Positions 17,925 to 27,195 of a DNA stretch of 64,000 nucleotides are shown in pieces. This DNA comes from [Clostridium] innocuum (GTDB taxonomy: Bacteria; Bacillota_I; Bacilli_A; Erysipelotrichales; Erysipelotrichaceae). The translations under genes and the position numbers were made by a program. Position 1 is the stretch's first letter, and every line of letters begins with the position of its first letter. The notes below the pieces were generated by a model. That model did no database searches and had not been told where the DNA came from. It worked only from the letters and a program-made list of their open reading frames with translations. The DNA lies in contig CP048838.1 of NCBI GenBank assembly GCA_012317185.1, positions 1,426,001-1,490,000 on the forward strand, written 5' to 3'.

Positions 17925-18344
17925 TTAAGAATCCGAGTCACCTTGATCAGTTCTTCTCTCCTTGATGAGGAAAGAAATCTGATAGCCTTCTCCAATCAGA
18001 AGCAGCCCATAGGTGACTGTGAGAAATAGCTGCTCATTTTGAAAAACACTGTAGGCAATTGGACTGAGTGACGCAAATACATCAGGCAGCCAGATCAAAA
18101 GGGTATAGACAATAACTGCAATTGTATTCAAAAGCAATGCGATTCCGTCATATTTCTCCATAATATTGAGAATATAAAAGAATATAAATATCGTACAGAT
18201 GACAGCTGTCAGCGTAAGCATATCCGTATACGTATCATACTGCATGAGGGATGCAGCCTGTATTCTCCAGCGTTCCTCCAATATGCATACCGCAAGTATC
18301 AAATAAGGAAACAGAAACAGAATTGCTCGTTTAAGGGTAGACAT
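17925..18344 (-). CDS. Small integral membrane protein, unknown
   Basis: The 139-residue protein has four clear hydrophobic segments (residues ~6-24, 43-61, 70-90 and 105-123), ending in a charged tail (IKERRTDQGDSDS). No family was recognised. The ATG at 18344 is chosen because AAAGAGGCGATATT precedes it; an earlier ATG would have no ribosome binding site. A TATACT near 18370 on this strand may be the -10. Confidence 0.7.
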   Translation of the reverse strand: MSTLKRAILFLFPYLILAVCILEERWRIQAASLMQYDTYTDMLTLTAVICTIFIFFYILNIMEKYDGIALLLNTIAVIVYTLLIWLPDVFASLSPIAYSVFQNEQLFLTVTYGLLLIGEGYQISFLIKERRTDQGDSDS

Positions 18345-18517
18345 AATATCGCCTCTTTCTGATTGTTTTATACAGTATAACACACTTTTCTCTTATATGG
18401 TATACGGAAGAAATTCGTTAAAAGCTATCACAGTGCAGCAAAAGATAGCGCTACCACTGGAAAAAAGGGGCTAAATAAGGTACAATGAACGTAAGAAAAC
18501 AGGGGAGTGAAGCCGTA

Positions 18518-20152
18518 ATGAAAGACGTTGTTCATATTATCGGGCACAAGAATCCGGATACGGATTCCATTGTATCGGCAATTGCATATGCACAGCTGAA
18601 GCAGAAGCTGGGAATCAATGCCATTGCCTGCCGTTTGGGAGAATTGAATCCGGAAACGGATTTTGTTTTAAAGAAATTTCAGGTTCCGGAACCGGTGTAT
18701 ATTCAAAATGCCAGAGTCAAGCTGTATGATGTACCGTTTGATGAACCGCTGCTGCTGAAAAAGGATGATACGATAAAGGAGGCGTGGGACCGCATGGGGA
18801 TGCGTTCCACCAGCGCATTGTTCGTTGTGGATGAAGCACAGAAGCTGATTGGTGTTGTTTCCCTGTCGGATATGACAAATATCCTGATGAGCGATAAGGG
18901 AGAAAAGCCGATTTCCCTTATGAAAAACACATCCTGCGAGAATATCCGCAAGGTTTTGCAGGGCGAGTTTCTGTATGAATGCGAAGCGTATCGCACAAAT
19001 GGAAGAATTCATATCTTATGCAGTCGGAATGCGGAGTACAGCGACATCAGCTATCGTGACAGCATCGTCGTTGTAAATGATGATTTGAAGCTGCAAAAGC
19101 GTGCGTTGAGTGATGGGGCCGGCTGTATGATCCTGGTGGATGTGGATATCATTTCCCAGGGAATTATCCGCATGGCGAAGGAAGCAAACTGTACGATTAT
19201 CAAAACACCGCTGAATATGTTTCAGGTAGCCCGCAGCATGTATCGCTCACCAAGTGTGAAGCTGATTATGAAGCGTAAAATCATCAGCTTCAACAACCAT
19301 GCCTATATTGATGATGTATACAAACAGATGTCGAAATCCAGATTTCGTTCCTATCCAATTGTTAACAATCAGGGCGTGGTGCTGGGCTCGATTTCCCGCT
19401 ATCACCTGTTGAATTATCAGAAGAAAAAATTCATCCTGGTCGATCATAACGAGCTTTCTCAAAGTATTGATGATTTGAAGGAGGCGGAGATTCTGGAGGT
19501 TGTGGATCATCATCGCATCGGTGATGTGGAAACGACAACACCGATACGCTTCCGTAACGAAATCATCGGCAGTACGGTATCCATCATCGCCCGCATGTAC
19601 AAGGAGGCGGGTATTGTACCAGAAAAGAAAACGGCAGCGATCATGTGCTGTGCGATTATCAGTGATACGATGAATTTCAATTCTCCTACGACCACTCCCG
19701 TTGACAGGGAGCTGGCAAAGGAGCTGGCAGCTGTCGCCGGCCTTGATCTGGATGCCATGGCGAAGGAGATGTTTGGAGCGGTTGCCACAATCAAGGGAAG
19801 AAGCATGTCCGAAATCCTGTATAATGATTTCAAGGAATACAATATTGACGGAAGGCGGATTGCGATCGGTCAGATCAATATCGCCGATGAGCAGGAAATC
19901 GTGGATGTACAGGATGAAATTCGTTCCTATATGAAGAAAATTAACGAGATAAATAAATTCGATCTGCTGATGATGTGCTTTACAGCCGCAGACGGCAGTG
20001 GAAGTAATCTGGTGTTTATCGGTTCTCTGAGTTCTCTTGTGGATGAAGCCTTTAAGGAGGATATTATGGATGATCTGTATTTTGTGGATGGTGTCATTTC
20101 ACGTAAGAAACAGATTATTCCTTCTCTTTCCAAATGTCTGGAAGCCATGTAG
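18518..20152 (+). CDS. ppaC: Manganese-dependent inorganic pyrophosphatase with CBS and DRTGG domains
   Basis: This cytoplasmic family II pyrophosphatase hydrolyses PPi to phosphate. It starts with the DHH-type metal site (IIGHKNPDTDSIVSA), then carries a regulatory insert of about 240 residues (CBS, a DRTGG-like section around KTPLNMFQVARSM, then CBS), and resumes with VDHHRIGD and the DHHA2 C-terminal domain. CBS-pyrophosphatases in clostridia are controlled by adenine nucleotides. Length 544 fits the CBS/DRTGG subfamily. ATG 18518 follows CAGGGGAGTGA; an in-frame ATG 33 bases earlier lacks one. Confidence 0.94.
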   Translation: MKDVVHIIGHKNPDTDSIVSAIAYAQLKQKLGINAIACRLGELNPETDFVLKKFQVPEPVYIQNARVKLYDVPFDEPLLLKKDDTIKEAWDRMGMRSTSALFVVDEAQKLIGVVSLSDMTNILMSDKGEKPISLMKNTSCENIRKVLQGEFLYECEAYRTNGRIHILCSRNAEYSDISYRDSIVVVNDDLKLQKRALSDGAGCMILVDVDIISQGIIRMAKEANCTIIKTPLNMFQVARSMYRSPSVKLIMKRKIISFNNHAYIDDVYKQMSKSRFRSYPIVNNQGVVLGSISRYHLLNYQKKKFILVDHNELSQSIDDLKEAEILEVVDHHRIGDVETTTPIRFRNEIIGSTVSIIARMYKEAGIVPEKKTAAIMCCAIISDTMNFNSPTTTPVDRELAKELAAVAGLDLDAMAKEMFGAVATIKGRSMSEILYNDFKEYNIDGRRIAIGQINIADEQEIVDVQDEIRSYMKKINEINKFDLLMMCFTAADGSGSNLVFIGSLSSLVDEAFKEDIMDDLYFVDGVISRKKQIIPSLSKCLEAM

Positions 20153-20192
20153 TATAGAAAAAGATGCCGGCGGCATCTTTTTTCTATACTAC
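20149..20192. terminator. Long bidirectional terminator
   Basis: GTAGTATAGAAA...GATGCCG pairs with CGGCATC...TTTCTATACTAC in a stem of about 20 base pairs. It overlaps the stop codons of both convergent genes. Confidence 0.85.
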
Positions 20193-22231
20193 ATCTGTAC
20201 GTAATTCTTTCCGTTTCGTTTGGCGATATACAGCCGCTGGTCAGCTTCATTGAACAATTCCTGCAGTGCAGAAGTCGGGTGCTCCTGATAATAGCAGCCG
20301 ATGCTGATGGTGAAGGATATCGTACCGTTTTCCGTGGCGATCCTGCAAGCTTCACAGGCGTAGCGGATATCCTCGGCCAGCTCATACAATTCCTGCTTAC
20401 TGATACTGTCAATCAGGAGGATAAATTCCTCACCCCCGAAGCGTGCGATGATACCGTGACGCTGTTTTTGCCTCATGATGGCGGTTACCCGGCGGATTAC
20501 CTCATCCCCCTGCATATGTCCGAAGGTATCATTGATTTTCTTAAAATCATCAATGTCCATCATCAGGACGCCAATGGAATGTCTGTTCTGCAATACCTCC
20601 TGCAGCATAGTTTCTCCATACTGCATAAGGGCACTTCGATTGTAGATACCGCTGAGGTAATCATAGCTGGACTTATCCAGCGCATCCTCAAACTGCAAGA
20701 CATTGTGGATGGCGATTGCAATGTAGTCGGCGAAGACCTGCAGCAGTCGCTGGTCTGTTCGGCTGAAGTTCTCCATCTGATTTGATTTCATGCAGAATAT
20801 GGCCAGTATAGTTCCCTGATAGGTAATCGGCTGCAGCAGCATAGAGCGCGTCTTCTCATCGTAGAGTGATCCAAGACTTTGGGTGATAGCAGATTCCGGT
20901 GTAAGGCTGGGCAGCTTTTGCGATGCAGCTTTGCGTATGCATTCCCTAAGAATGGGATGTGTTTCCAATTCATAGCAGGTATCATTGAGAGAATGAAATA
21001 ATCCTCTTGGTTCTTCATAAAGCAGAACCTCCCAGTTATCAAAGGAAAAGATGCGTCCGGCATGCTGTTCAATGACATGGAAAAGCTGTTTTCGGTTCAG
21101 ACAGGAGGTCACCGTTTTCCCAAACTCAGTCATATCAAGCAAACGGTCATACAGAACCTCATAGGAAAGCATGCGATTCTTTTCCCAGACATCTTCGATT
21201 TCCTGCCGATACATATCATCAATGAAGGCGGTGTAGGTTATGGAAAGCTCGTGTGCCTGCCGCATATAGGAATATGCTCTTGCATGATCATTCAGACATT
21301 CATAAAGCTTTGCTGCTTCTTCAAGAATATGCCGCTTATGACCAAGCAGCTCGTCCATGTGAGCCAGCAGATGCTCGTAATACTCCTGAGCCTTTTCATA
21401 ATCCTTCTGATACATGTGGTAGCGTGCTAAAGACAGGTACACCTCATTGTTATCGAGGTGATCATTTTTTGAAAAATCATAGGTTTGCGTCAGCGTCTGA
21501 AACCATTGCTCGGCGAGCGGCCGGTTATCATCGATGATTGCTGCCTCCATATATTGCTTGTAGTAAATGCTGGGATCAAAATATTCACTTTTAATAAGCT
21601 CCTGCATATGGGCTTCCAGAAGCTTACGCACCTTGTCCGTTTCTCTGGCATAAAGATACAGGCTGGACAACAGAAAAATCGTGATGAAGAAATTACTTTC
21701 TCCGATAAGATCACGTTTCTCCAGTGTTTCCTCCACCTGTTGAATAGCTTTTTTGTAAAGCCCGAACTCCCGCAGGATGATGGCTCCGTTATTCAGAAAA
21801 GCGGAGTAATAGGAAATCCGTCCACCCTTCTCAGCCAGCGGCATGGCAGCTGCAATCTCCTGATAGGCGGCTCCGTAATTTTCCTTTAGAATATTGGCCA
21901 GTACAGCATTGTTGGCTACGGTCAGTATGCCGTCACGCTCTTTATAATCCGGAAGCTGCAGAAACAGCTTTCTGGCTTTTTCATTATAGGAAATCGCCAG
22001 ATCGATATCCGAGGCATAGGTTCTGAAAAACAGCATGGCATAGCCCAGCGGTGTTGCATAGGGATAGTGCTGTGTTTCTGCAATCTCAAGAAAACGCCGG
22101 AGAACAGCATCGAGCTCACTGCCGCAGCCGAGCTGTTCCAACACCAGCTTTTTAATGCTTTCACAAACATTCTCATCACTTTGAAAGCGTTCCAGATAAT
22201 CATCAAACGCTTTGTGGATTTCCTCTTTCAT
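20189..22231 (-). CDS. Diguanylate cyclase (GGDEF) with TPR-like and GAF-like sensor region
   Basis: The 680-residue cytoplasmic protein has no membrane segment. Residues ~1-340 look like TPR repeats (ARYHMYQKDYEKAQEYYEHLLAH and similar), ~370-520 resembles a GAF domain, and ~525-680 is a GGDEF domain with the active loop RFGGEEF and the substrate helix DIDDFKKINDTFGHMQGD. It should make cyclic di-GMP. The product-inhibition I-site (RxxD five residues before GGEEF) is absent; the position reads QRHG. The ATG 22231 follows GAAGGTGATTGT. It is monocistronic and divergent from the LytTR locus. Confidence 0.9.
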   Translation of the reverse strand: MKEEIHKAFDDYLERFQSDENVCESIKKLVLEQLGCGSELDAVLRRFLEIAETQHYPYATPLGYAMLFFRTYASDIDLAISYNEKARKLFLQLPDYKERDGILTVANNAVLANILKENYGAAYQEIAAAMPLAEKGGRISYYSAFLNNGAIILREFGLYKKAIQQVEETLEKRDLIGESNFFITIFLLSSLYLYARETDKVRKLLEAHMQELIKSEYFDPSIYYKQYMEAAIIDDNRPLAEQWFQTLTQTYDFSKNDHLDNNEVYLSLARYHMYQKDYEKAQEYYEHLLAHMDELLGHKRHILEEAAKLYECLNDHARAYSYMRQAHELSITYTAFIDDMYRQEIEDVWEKNRMLSYEVLYDRLLDMTEFGKTVTSCLNRKQLFHVIEQHAGRIFSFDNWEVLLYEEPRGLFHSLNDTCYELETHPILRECIRKAASQKLPSLTPESAITQSLGSLYDEKTRSMLLQPITYQGTILAIFCMKSNQMENFSRTDQRLLQVFADYIAIAIHNVLQFEDALDKSSYDYLSGIYNRSALMQYGETMLQEVLQNRHSIGVLMMDIDDFKKINDTFGHMQGDEVIRRVTAIMRQKQRHGIIARFGGEEFILLIDSISKQELYELAEDIRYACEACRIATENGTISFTISIGCYYQEHPTSALQELFNEADQRLYIAKRNGKNYVQM

Positions 22232-22376
22232 ACAATCACCTTCGCTTATAATACTTATATGATACATCATTTTATAGCCCTTTGTGCATATATTTCAAAT
22301 ATTAATATAAAATATTGTTTACTTTCTTTTCGTCTTCTGTTATAAAATAAAGATATATTTATGGGGAGGGATAAAT

Positions 22377-23099
22377 ATGAACAAAATAGCAATATGTGAT
22401 AATAATCCGAAAGCAAAAGAACAGATAAGAAAATGCTGTGAAAAATATGATGCAAAGGAAGGAAATATAAATGAATATTATGAATTTTCCTCCGGTGAAG
22501 ATTTGCTGGCATCTTCTTTGCATTTTGATTTAATCTTTTTGGATATTGAAATGGATGATCTAAATGGTATTGAAACAGCAGAGCAGATTCGTAAGACAGA
22601 TATGAATGTATTGTTAATTATCGTATCTGGTTATTCGAAATATAAAACAAGAGCTTATGGACTTCATGTTTTTGATTATATGGACAAACCATTTCGGTCC
22701 TCACAGATTGAGCATGTGTTACAAGAGGTTAAGCGATATCAGAAGCTCATGGAAACAAAATTTACTGTTTTTCGAACAACAGAGGGAGTGACAAAACTCA
22801 ATATTAAAGAAGTTTTATATCTTGAGTTCAAATCGCGTAAAACACATATTTATACAACTAATGGAATCTACATAACAAAAGAAACATTAAATGAATGTAT
22901 GAATCGTTTAAAAGAATACGACTTTTTTTCACCTCATCGTGCATTTATTGTGAACTTTTATCATATCCGTTCATTCGACAGCTCCTCAATCCTCCTAGAC
23001 GATCAGGAAAAGACAGCACTTCCTATATCGAAATTAAGAGTTAAGGAATTTCGGGAGGAATTTCTAATGTATTTAGAAAAGGCGGTATCCCATGTATGA
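22377..23099 (+). CDS. LytTR-family response regulator (AgrA/VirR type)
   Basis: The 240-residue protein has an N-terminal receiver domain with CDNN near residue 8, the phosphoacceptor Asp56 in FLDIEM, and Lys in YMDKPF near 106. The C-terminal LytTR DNA-binding domain spans ~135-235 (FRTTEGVTKLNIKEVLYLEF...FFSPHRAFIVNFYHIRSF). One of the acidic-pocket Asp residues is Asn. It overlaps the kinase gene by four bases (ATGA), the usual arrangement. Likely targets are the direct repeats before the DUF2712-like gene. The gene and locus are visibly richer in A+T than their neighbours. Confidence 0.93.
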   Translation: MNKIAICDNNPKAKEQIRKCCEKYDAKEGNINEYYEFSSGEDLLASSLHFDLIFLDIEMDDLNGIETAEQIRKTDMNVLLIIVSGYSKYKTRAYGLHVFDYMDKPFRSSQIEHVLQEVKRYQKLMETKFTVFRTTEGVTKLNIKEVLYLEFKSRKTHIYTTNGIYITKETLNECMNRLKEYDFFSPHRAFIVNFYHIRSFDSSSILLDDQEKTALPISKLRVKEFREEFLMYLEKAVSHV

Positions 23100-24350
23100 T
23101 GAATTTATCATCCTTTTTCGAATTACTCACACTGGCAGCAGCCATTGTGTATAATAGTGTTTTTCTTGATTTTTTTGAATGTAGATACAAGGCTGTTATC
23201 TCAAACTCAAAAAACGGTTTATTTTTGATTGTTGTATCTGTATTGCCTCTTTGGTTTCATATTGAATATCCGTGGAATTTTGTTATTTGTTGGTGTTTTA
23301 TGTATCTATATTTGTTTCTTACTTTTCGTGTGTATATACATAAGGATATATTTATCAATCTCATGTTACTCCTGCAAGCGATTGCCATGTTATTTACAGT
23401 ATTTTTCTTTGTACATTTTCTAACTCCTACCACAATGGAAAATACGAGTGCTTCCTTTAGTATAACAACGGCAGTTTCATCTGTACTGTTTCTGTTATCC
23501 TACAGAATTCTTATTCGACCGATAGATTTTACTGTATTTCATCGTCTGAGCTTCGGTGATATCATCTTCTGTCTGGTTTTTTTTTACATTTTCTTTGATG
23601 CTGTTGGCTGGTTTATCTTATCTCTCGCAATGGTATAATGCCATGATTATAGAATTTACCATTTTCTTATTAGCGGCATTTCTGTTAATGTTTTTATTAT
23701 TTTTTATACGTCTTTTCTATAAATTATGTTCCAGCTATGAAACAGAAACAGAGCTGTACAAGCTTCAGAAAAAAGAGGAATTGACATTTGCATATTATAA
23801 GAAAAATGAAAAAGCACAGACAGAAATGGCATATTTGCTACATGATATTAAAAATCATCTGTTGCTTCAGGCTACAGGAAATAATGAGATGATAAACACA
23901 TATGTCAGCGATTTACAGGCACAGATTGAGGATATGGAGCCTAATTTCTATTCTTCTATCCCCATTTTGCAAATGCTGTTTACAGATAAGATAGAGGAAG
24001 CTAAAAAACTAAATATCCAATTGGACATCTATAATGAAGATAAGGAAATGACTATGTTTCAGGAGTACGACTTGATCACAATGTTTTCTTTCTTGCTGGA
24101 ATATGCATTTAATGAAATAGGTGCCATGACAGGAAAACGCTCTGTAAATCTAGTAATTAGAGAAATACAAGGTATGTTGGTTATCAGGGAAACATTTACA
24201 GTTATAGCTTCTGAAAAGGGAAAGGAAACAAGGACCGTTCCATATCGTCGAATACAGAAGATTGTGGATAAATATGGGGGAACCATTAAGATAGAAACAA
24301 AGGAAATTCAATGTCTCATCCTGCTTGTATTTCCATGTTCTCCATTGTAA
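23096..24350 (+). pseudogene. AgrC-type sensor histidine kinase, frame broken at a T9 tract
   Basis: Two overlapping frames (23096-23638 and 23556-24350) make one AgrC-like kinase of about 417 residues if one base is skipped near the run of nine T at 23577-23585. The N-terminal half has about six membrane segments. The second frame has a coiled linker, the H-box LLHDIKNHLLLQ (phosphoacceptor His), and a weak ATPase domain. The N-box reads LLEYAFNE where LL[DE]NA is expected, and the glycine boxes are not recognisable. The gene is either phase-variable or inactivated; a sequencing error in the homopolymer is also possible. Confidence 0.75.
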
Positions 24351-24362
24351 TCGTCATTTTAG

Positions 24363-24392
24363 ACAGGAATTCTGCCATGTTATACAGTTCAA
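24363..24392 (+). promoter_or_regulatory. Candidate LytTR-type direct repeats
   Basis: ACAGGAATT (24363-24371) and ACAGTTCAA (24384-24392) start exactly 21 bases apart. LytTR regulators such as AgrA bind 9-bp direct repeats with 12-bp spacers. The second copy fits the consensus well and the first only partly. They end ten bases before the -35 hexamer. Confidence 0.45.
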
Positions 24393-24402
24393 GCTTTCTT
24401 TT

Positions 24403-24430
24403 TTGAATAATATGATACTCTATGTATAAG
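24403..24430 (+). promoter_or_regulatory. Promoter of the DUF2712-like gene
   Basis: TTGAAT (24403-24408), 16-base spacer, TATAAG (24425-24430). A weak -35 next to upstream repeats suggests activator dependence. Confidence 0.5.
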
Positions 24431-24497
24431 AATAGTGCGAGTCACAGAAAGGAGAAAAGAGAATAGGACTCTGTCTATTCAGAAAAGGAGAAAATTT

Positions 24498-24941
24498 ATG
24501 AAAACAGGAAAAAGGAAGTATGCAATGAGTGCGGCATTCGCGGCATTTCTTGCTTTATCGGCTGTTTCACCAATCGCTGCGGCGTATGAAGACAATGATG
24601 TGGATTATCAATTCCACATATTGAAACAGCAACAAAATAGCAGAAAGACCGGCAGATATTGTGGTACGGCTGATGTGAACAATGCATGGAAGGTATGGAT
24701 GAAAAGATCTGAAGAAGGCGCATGGACATATACGACTTACTGGCTGGAGCATTACAATGGAGATAATGTTGCTCCTTCCCATTCTATCCGTGTCGAAGAT
24801 GGTCCACAGTATTATAATACGTATTCATCCGCAAGCCGATCTACTGTTTATTTAACAGCAGAGAATAATAATAAAAATGACACTGATTATTTTGTATCAG
24901 GTGTTTGGGACGAAGAAACAGGGAAGCGTTATTATCCGTAA
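24498..24941 (+). CDS. Secreted DUF2712-like protein
   Basis: The 147-residue protein has a classic signal peptide (MKTGKRK, hydrophobic AAFAAFLALSAVSPIAAA, cleavage near AYEDN at about residue 29). The mature part holds the pattern NNAWKVWMKRSEEG..TYWLEHYNGDNVAPSHSIRVEDGPQYY.TYSSASRSTVYLTAENNN...VSGVWDEETG, which matches memory of DUF2712 proteins; no search was possible. DUF2712 proteins are small exported proteins of unknown role found with ABC permeases and two-component systems. It follows AAAAGGAGAAAATTT. A hairpin without a T run separates it from the permeases. Confidence 0.75.
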   Translation: MKTGKRKYAMSAAFAAFLALSAVSPIAAAYEDNDVDYQFHILKQQQNSRKTGRYCGTADVNNAWKVWMKRSEEGAWTYTTYWLEHYNGDNVAPSHSIRVEDGPQYYNTYSSASRSTVYLTAENNNKNDTDYFVSGVWDEETGKRYYP

Positions 24942-24947
24942 GGGAAT

Positions 24948-24968
24948 ACCTGCAGCTAAGCTGCAGGT
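24948..24968 (+). promoter_or_regulatory. Hairpin between the secreted protein and the permeases
   Basis: ACCTGCAG-CTAAG-CTGCAGGT forms an 8-bp perfect stem not followed by a T run. It may stabilise the upstream message end or attenuate read-through, giving more secreted protein than transporter. Confidence 0.5.
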
Positions 24969-24994
24969 AATTCTTAAAAAGAAAGGTGATTCAC

Positions 24995-25771
24995 ATGTTA
25001 AGAAAAGAGTTGAAAGCAGTTCTGTACAATAAAAAAACATATCTAATATTCATTTTCTTTATGTTGATTATGTTGCTGGATCTGTCAATAAATTATAAAA
25101 ATAATGTAATATCACAAGGAGATCATTTAGATTGGAAAAATGTATTTAGTCCCGCATTTATGGCATATCTGAGTGCTAAATCAGAAGGACATATTGGAGC
25201 AATGCTATTCTCTTGGTGTATGCCACTGTATATGTTGATATGCATTTCAGATTCCTATACAACTGAATATAAATTGCATTATCATACAGTTCTAGCGATA
25301 CGATGCGGACGAAAAAAGGAATATTTCTCTAAACTGAAAGCTTCTTTTCTTGTTGGCTTTTGTATGACATTCATAGTATTGCTCATAAATTACTTACTTG
25401 CTATTTTACTTTTTCATCAGGGAATGAGATCTGGTGAATACATGCATACCACCTTAAATGCATTATCTTTAATACAGCCTGAGCTAACATATATTGTCTA
25501 CATGTTTGTTGCGGCAGTGATATATGGGCTTTGTTCAGTTTATTGCAGTGCGTTGAGCTTTTTTCTTAGAGATGTGAAATTCTTGTATGCAGTATCCTAC
25601 TTTATTTGGATGTTTCTGATATCGAATCGGTTTAGTATTATGTATTGTGAACAACCATTTATTGAATATGGATTTACCTTTGTAGTACCAGCACTACTGC
25701 TATATACAGGAATCGTACTATTGTGTGTCTATTTGGGTTATCGAAAGAAGGTGAGTAAGGATGACTTATAA
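24995..25771 (+). CDS. ABC-2-like permease subunit (type A)
   Basis: The 258-residue hydrophobic protein has about six membrane segments. After the second comes the basic stretch AIRCGRKKEYFSKLKASF, mirrored by VTRGISRKVFYRLFAKKI in the gene at 26483, so the two look like diverged paralogs. ATG 24995 follows AAAGGTGATTCAC. The last 11 bases overlap the next gene. With the three permeases and the ATPase downstream it likely exports or gives immunity to a peptide; the substrate is unknown. Confidence 0.75.
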   Translation: MLRKELKAVLYNKKTYLIFIFFMLIMLLDLSINYKNNVISQGDHLDWKNVFSPAFMAYLSAKSEGHIGAMLFSWCMPLYMLICISDSYTTEYKLHYHTVLAIRCGRKKEYFSKLKASFLVGFCMTFIVLLINYLLAILLFHQGMRSGEYMHTTLNALSLIQPELTYIVYMFVAAVIYGLCSVYCSALSFFLRDVKFLYAVSYFIWMFLISNRFSIMYCEQPFIEYGFTFVVPALLLYTGIVLLCVYLGYRKKVSKDDL

Positions 25772-26486
25772 GCAAAAAAACTGGAAATTATTACTAGGCC
25801 TTTCTATTGCCTTTTTAATATATATGTCTATTCGCTGTTATTTCAAATATAGAAATAACCCAACTGATGTAATCTTTGACTTGGTTGATGTTCGTGTGTT
25901 TGCTTTGGCGTCAGTGACATCCCTAGGCGGAACTGATAAAATGTATACCATTTATGCTTTACTGTATATGATTGCAATCTTATTAATGATGCAGAAGTGT
26001 ACAGCCCAGCGTATTACGAAAGGTACAAGAAGAGGATACATTAAACATGTAACGCTTCTTGTTCTGTTAATTGCATTTCTCATGTCCTTCATATTCAATC
26101 TGGTAGCAGTAGTAAACGTGCATTATTTTTTCAGTATAGAGAGTTTATGGAATGGTTCCTATTATATCGCTCAGTTTCTATCATTTCTCCATATCTTTCT
26201 CTGCTTTTACATTCTTGGACAGGTGTATCTTCTGTTATATGTCATTACTCAGAGATCATGGTTGAGTACTGTTCTTGTTTTACTGGGAGGGATTGGGATT
26301 ATGACACTCGATGTTCCACTCTTGTTTTATCAAGTCGATGTGTTTGAAAATTTGTACGGAACTTATTCAGATCATCAGCTGCATTTCGCGGACTGGTGCT
26401 GGATGATGGTACGTCTGGGGATTGTATCTTGCGTGCTTTTCGAAGTAAGTAAACGTTTTTTTCAAAGAAGGTCATTGTTGAAATGA
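25761..26486 (+). CDS. Permease subunit (type B)
   Basis: The 241-residue polytopic protein has about six membrane segments. Shared features with the gene at 27196 (ESLWNGSYYIAQFL / KTLWDTGCFIGCIF, ITQRSWLS / NTSKRWLS, YQVDVFENLYGTYS / TEMDVYGAIYDVHS) show the two are paralogs. It overlaps the previous gene by 11 bases and the next by four, which supports translational coupling. Confidence 0.75.
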   Translation: MTYKQKNWKLLLGLSIAFLIYMSIRCYFKYRNNPTDVIFDLVDVRVFALASVTSLGGTDKMYTIYALLYMIAILLMMQKCTAQRITKGTRRGYIKHVTLLVLLIAFLMSFIFNLVAVVNVHYFFSIESLWNGSYYIAQFLSFLHIFLCFYILGQVYLLLYVITQRSWLSTVLVLLGGIGIMTLDVPLLFYQVDVFENLYGTYSDHQLHFADWCWMMVRLGIVSCVLFEVSKRFFQRRSLLK

Positions 26487-27184
26487 GAAATTCTTATAAA
26501 TATTGGGCTTTTTTCCTGATGATGCTGTTTAGTGAATATCTGTTGATAATGAATGGTACAAAAGATGCAGGAGTATTGTATGATGGCATTATGTTTCATA
26601 GTCGATTTGAATTTTATCTCATGAATTTTTCGTTGTTTTGCGTATTACCACTCTATTTCTTTCATATCTTCGAAGATCTGATAACAGAGCGATCAGCACT
26701 TTATGTGACACGAGGGATAAGCAGAAAGGTGTTTTATAGATTATTTGCTAAGAAAATAATCATGGGGGTTTTCTTTTATGAGATTTTAAAGATAATCATA
26801 TACCTCATTATTGGATTTTTAGTTTATGGAAAAAGTTTCTATATTTCAGATTTTTCCTTCCTGATCGGTATGGCGGTGCTGAATATGGTGATTGAAATAG
26901 GGATTATTCATATGCAGATGTATTTAGAAATTTTTAATAATTCACGAATTGCCTTGTTTGCTGTATTACTGTATTATCTGATATCTGTGATAATGGGAGA
27001 TGTGTTATTTACAAATGAAATATATGGCATACCCTTTATCTTGTTTATACCAAATGCAATAATGCAGCTGCGATTAGAGGTTATAACTATTACATCGATC
27101 GCATTTCTCATAATAGGCACAATTTTAACAGTTCTGGTTTTCATGTTTGGGCAAATGAGGTTTTGTAGAAAGGATTTATTGTAA
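26483..27184 (+). CDS. Permease subunit (type A')
   Basis: The 233-residue polytopic protein has about six membrane segments. It shares the basic motif (SRKVFYRLFAKK) and an RKDLL end with the type A permease at 24995. It starts in an ATGA overlap with the preceding gene, and the next gene starts 11 bases after its stop. Confidence 0.72.
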   Translation: MRNSYKYWAFFLMMLFSEYLLIMNGTKDAGVLYDGIMFHSRFEFYLMNFSLFCVLPLYFFHIFEDLITERSALYVTRGISRKVFYRLFAKKIIMGVFFYEILKIIIYLIIGFLVYGKSFYISDFSFLIGMAVLNMVIEIGIIHMQMYLEIFNNSRIALFAVLLYYLISVIMGDVLFTNEIYGIPFILFIPNAIMQLRLEVITITSIAFLIIGTILTVLVFMFGQMRFCRKDLL

Positions 27185-27195
27185 GAGGTGATGAT

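Noticed and set aside
24948..24968. Terminator after the DUF2712-like gene
   Set aside because: The hairpin is strong but no T run follows, and the permeases need transcription through it; kept only as a hairpin.
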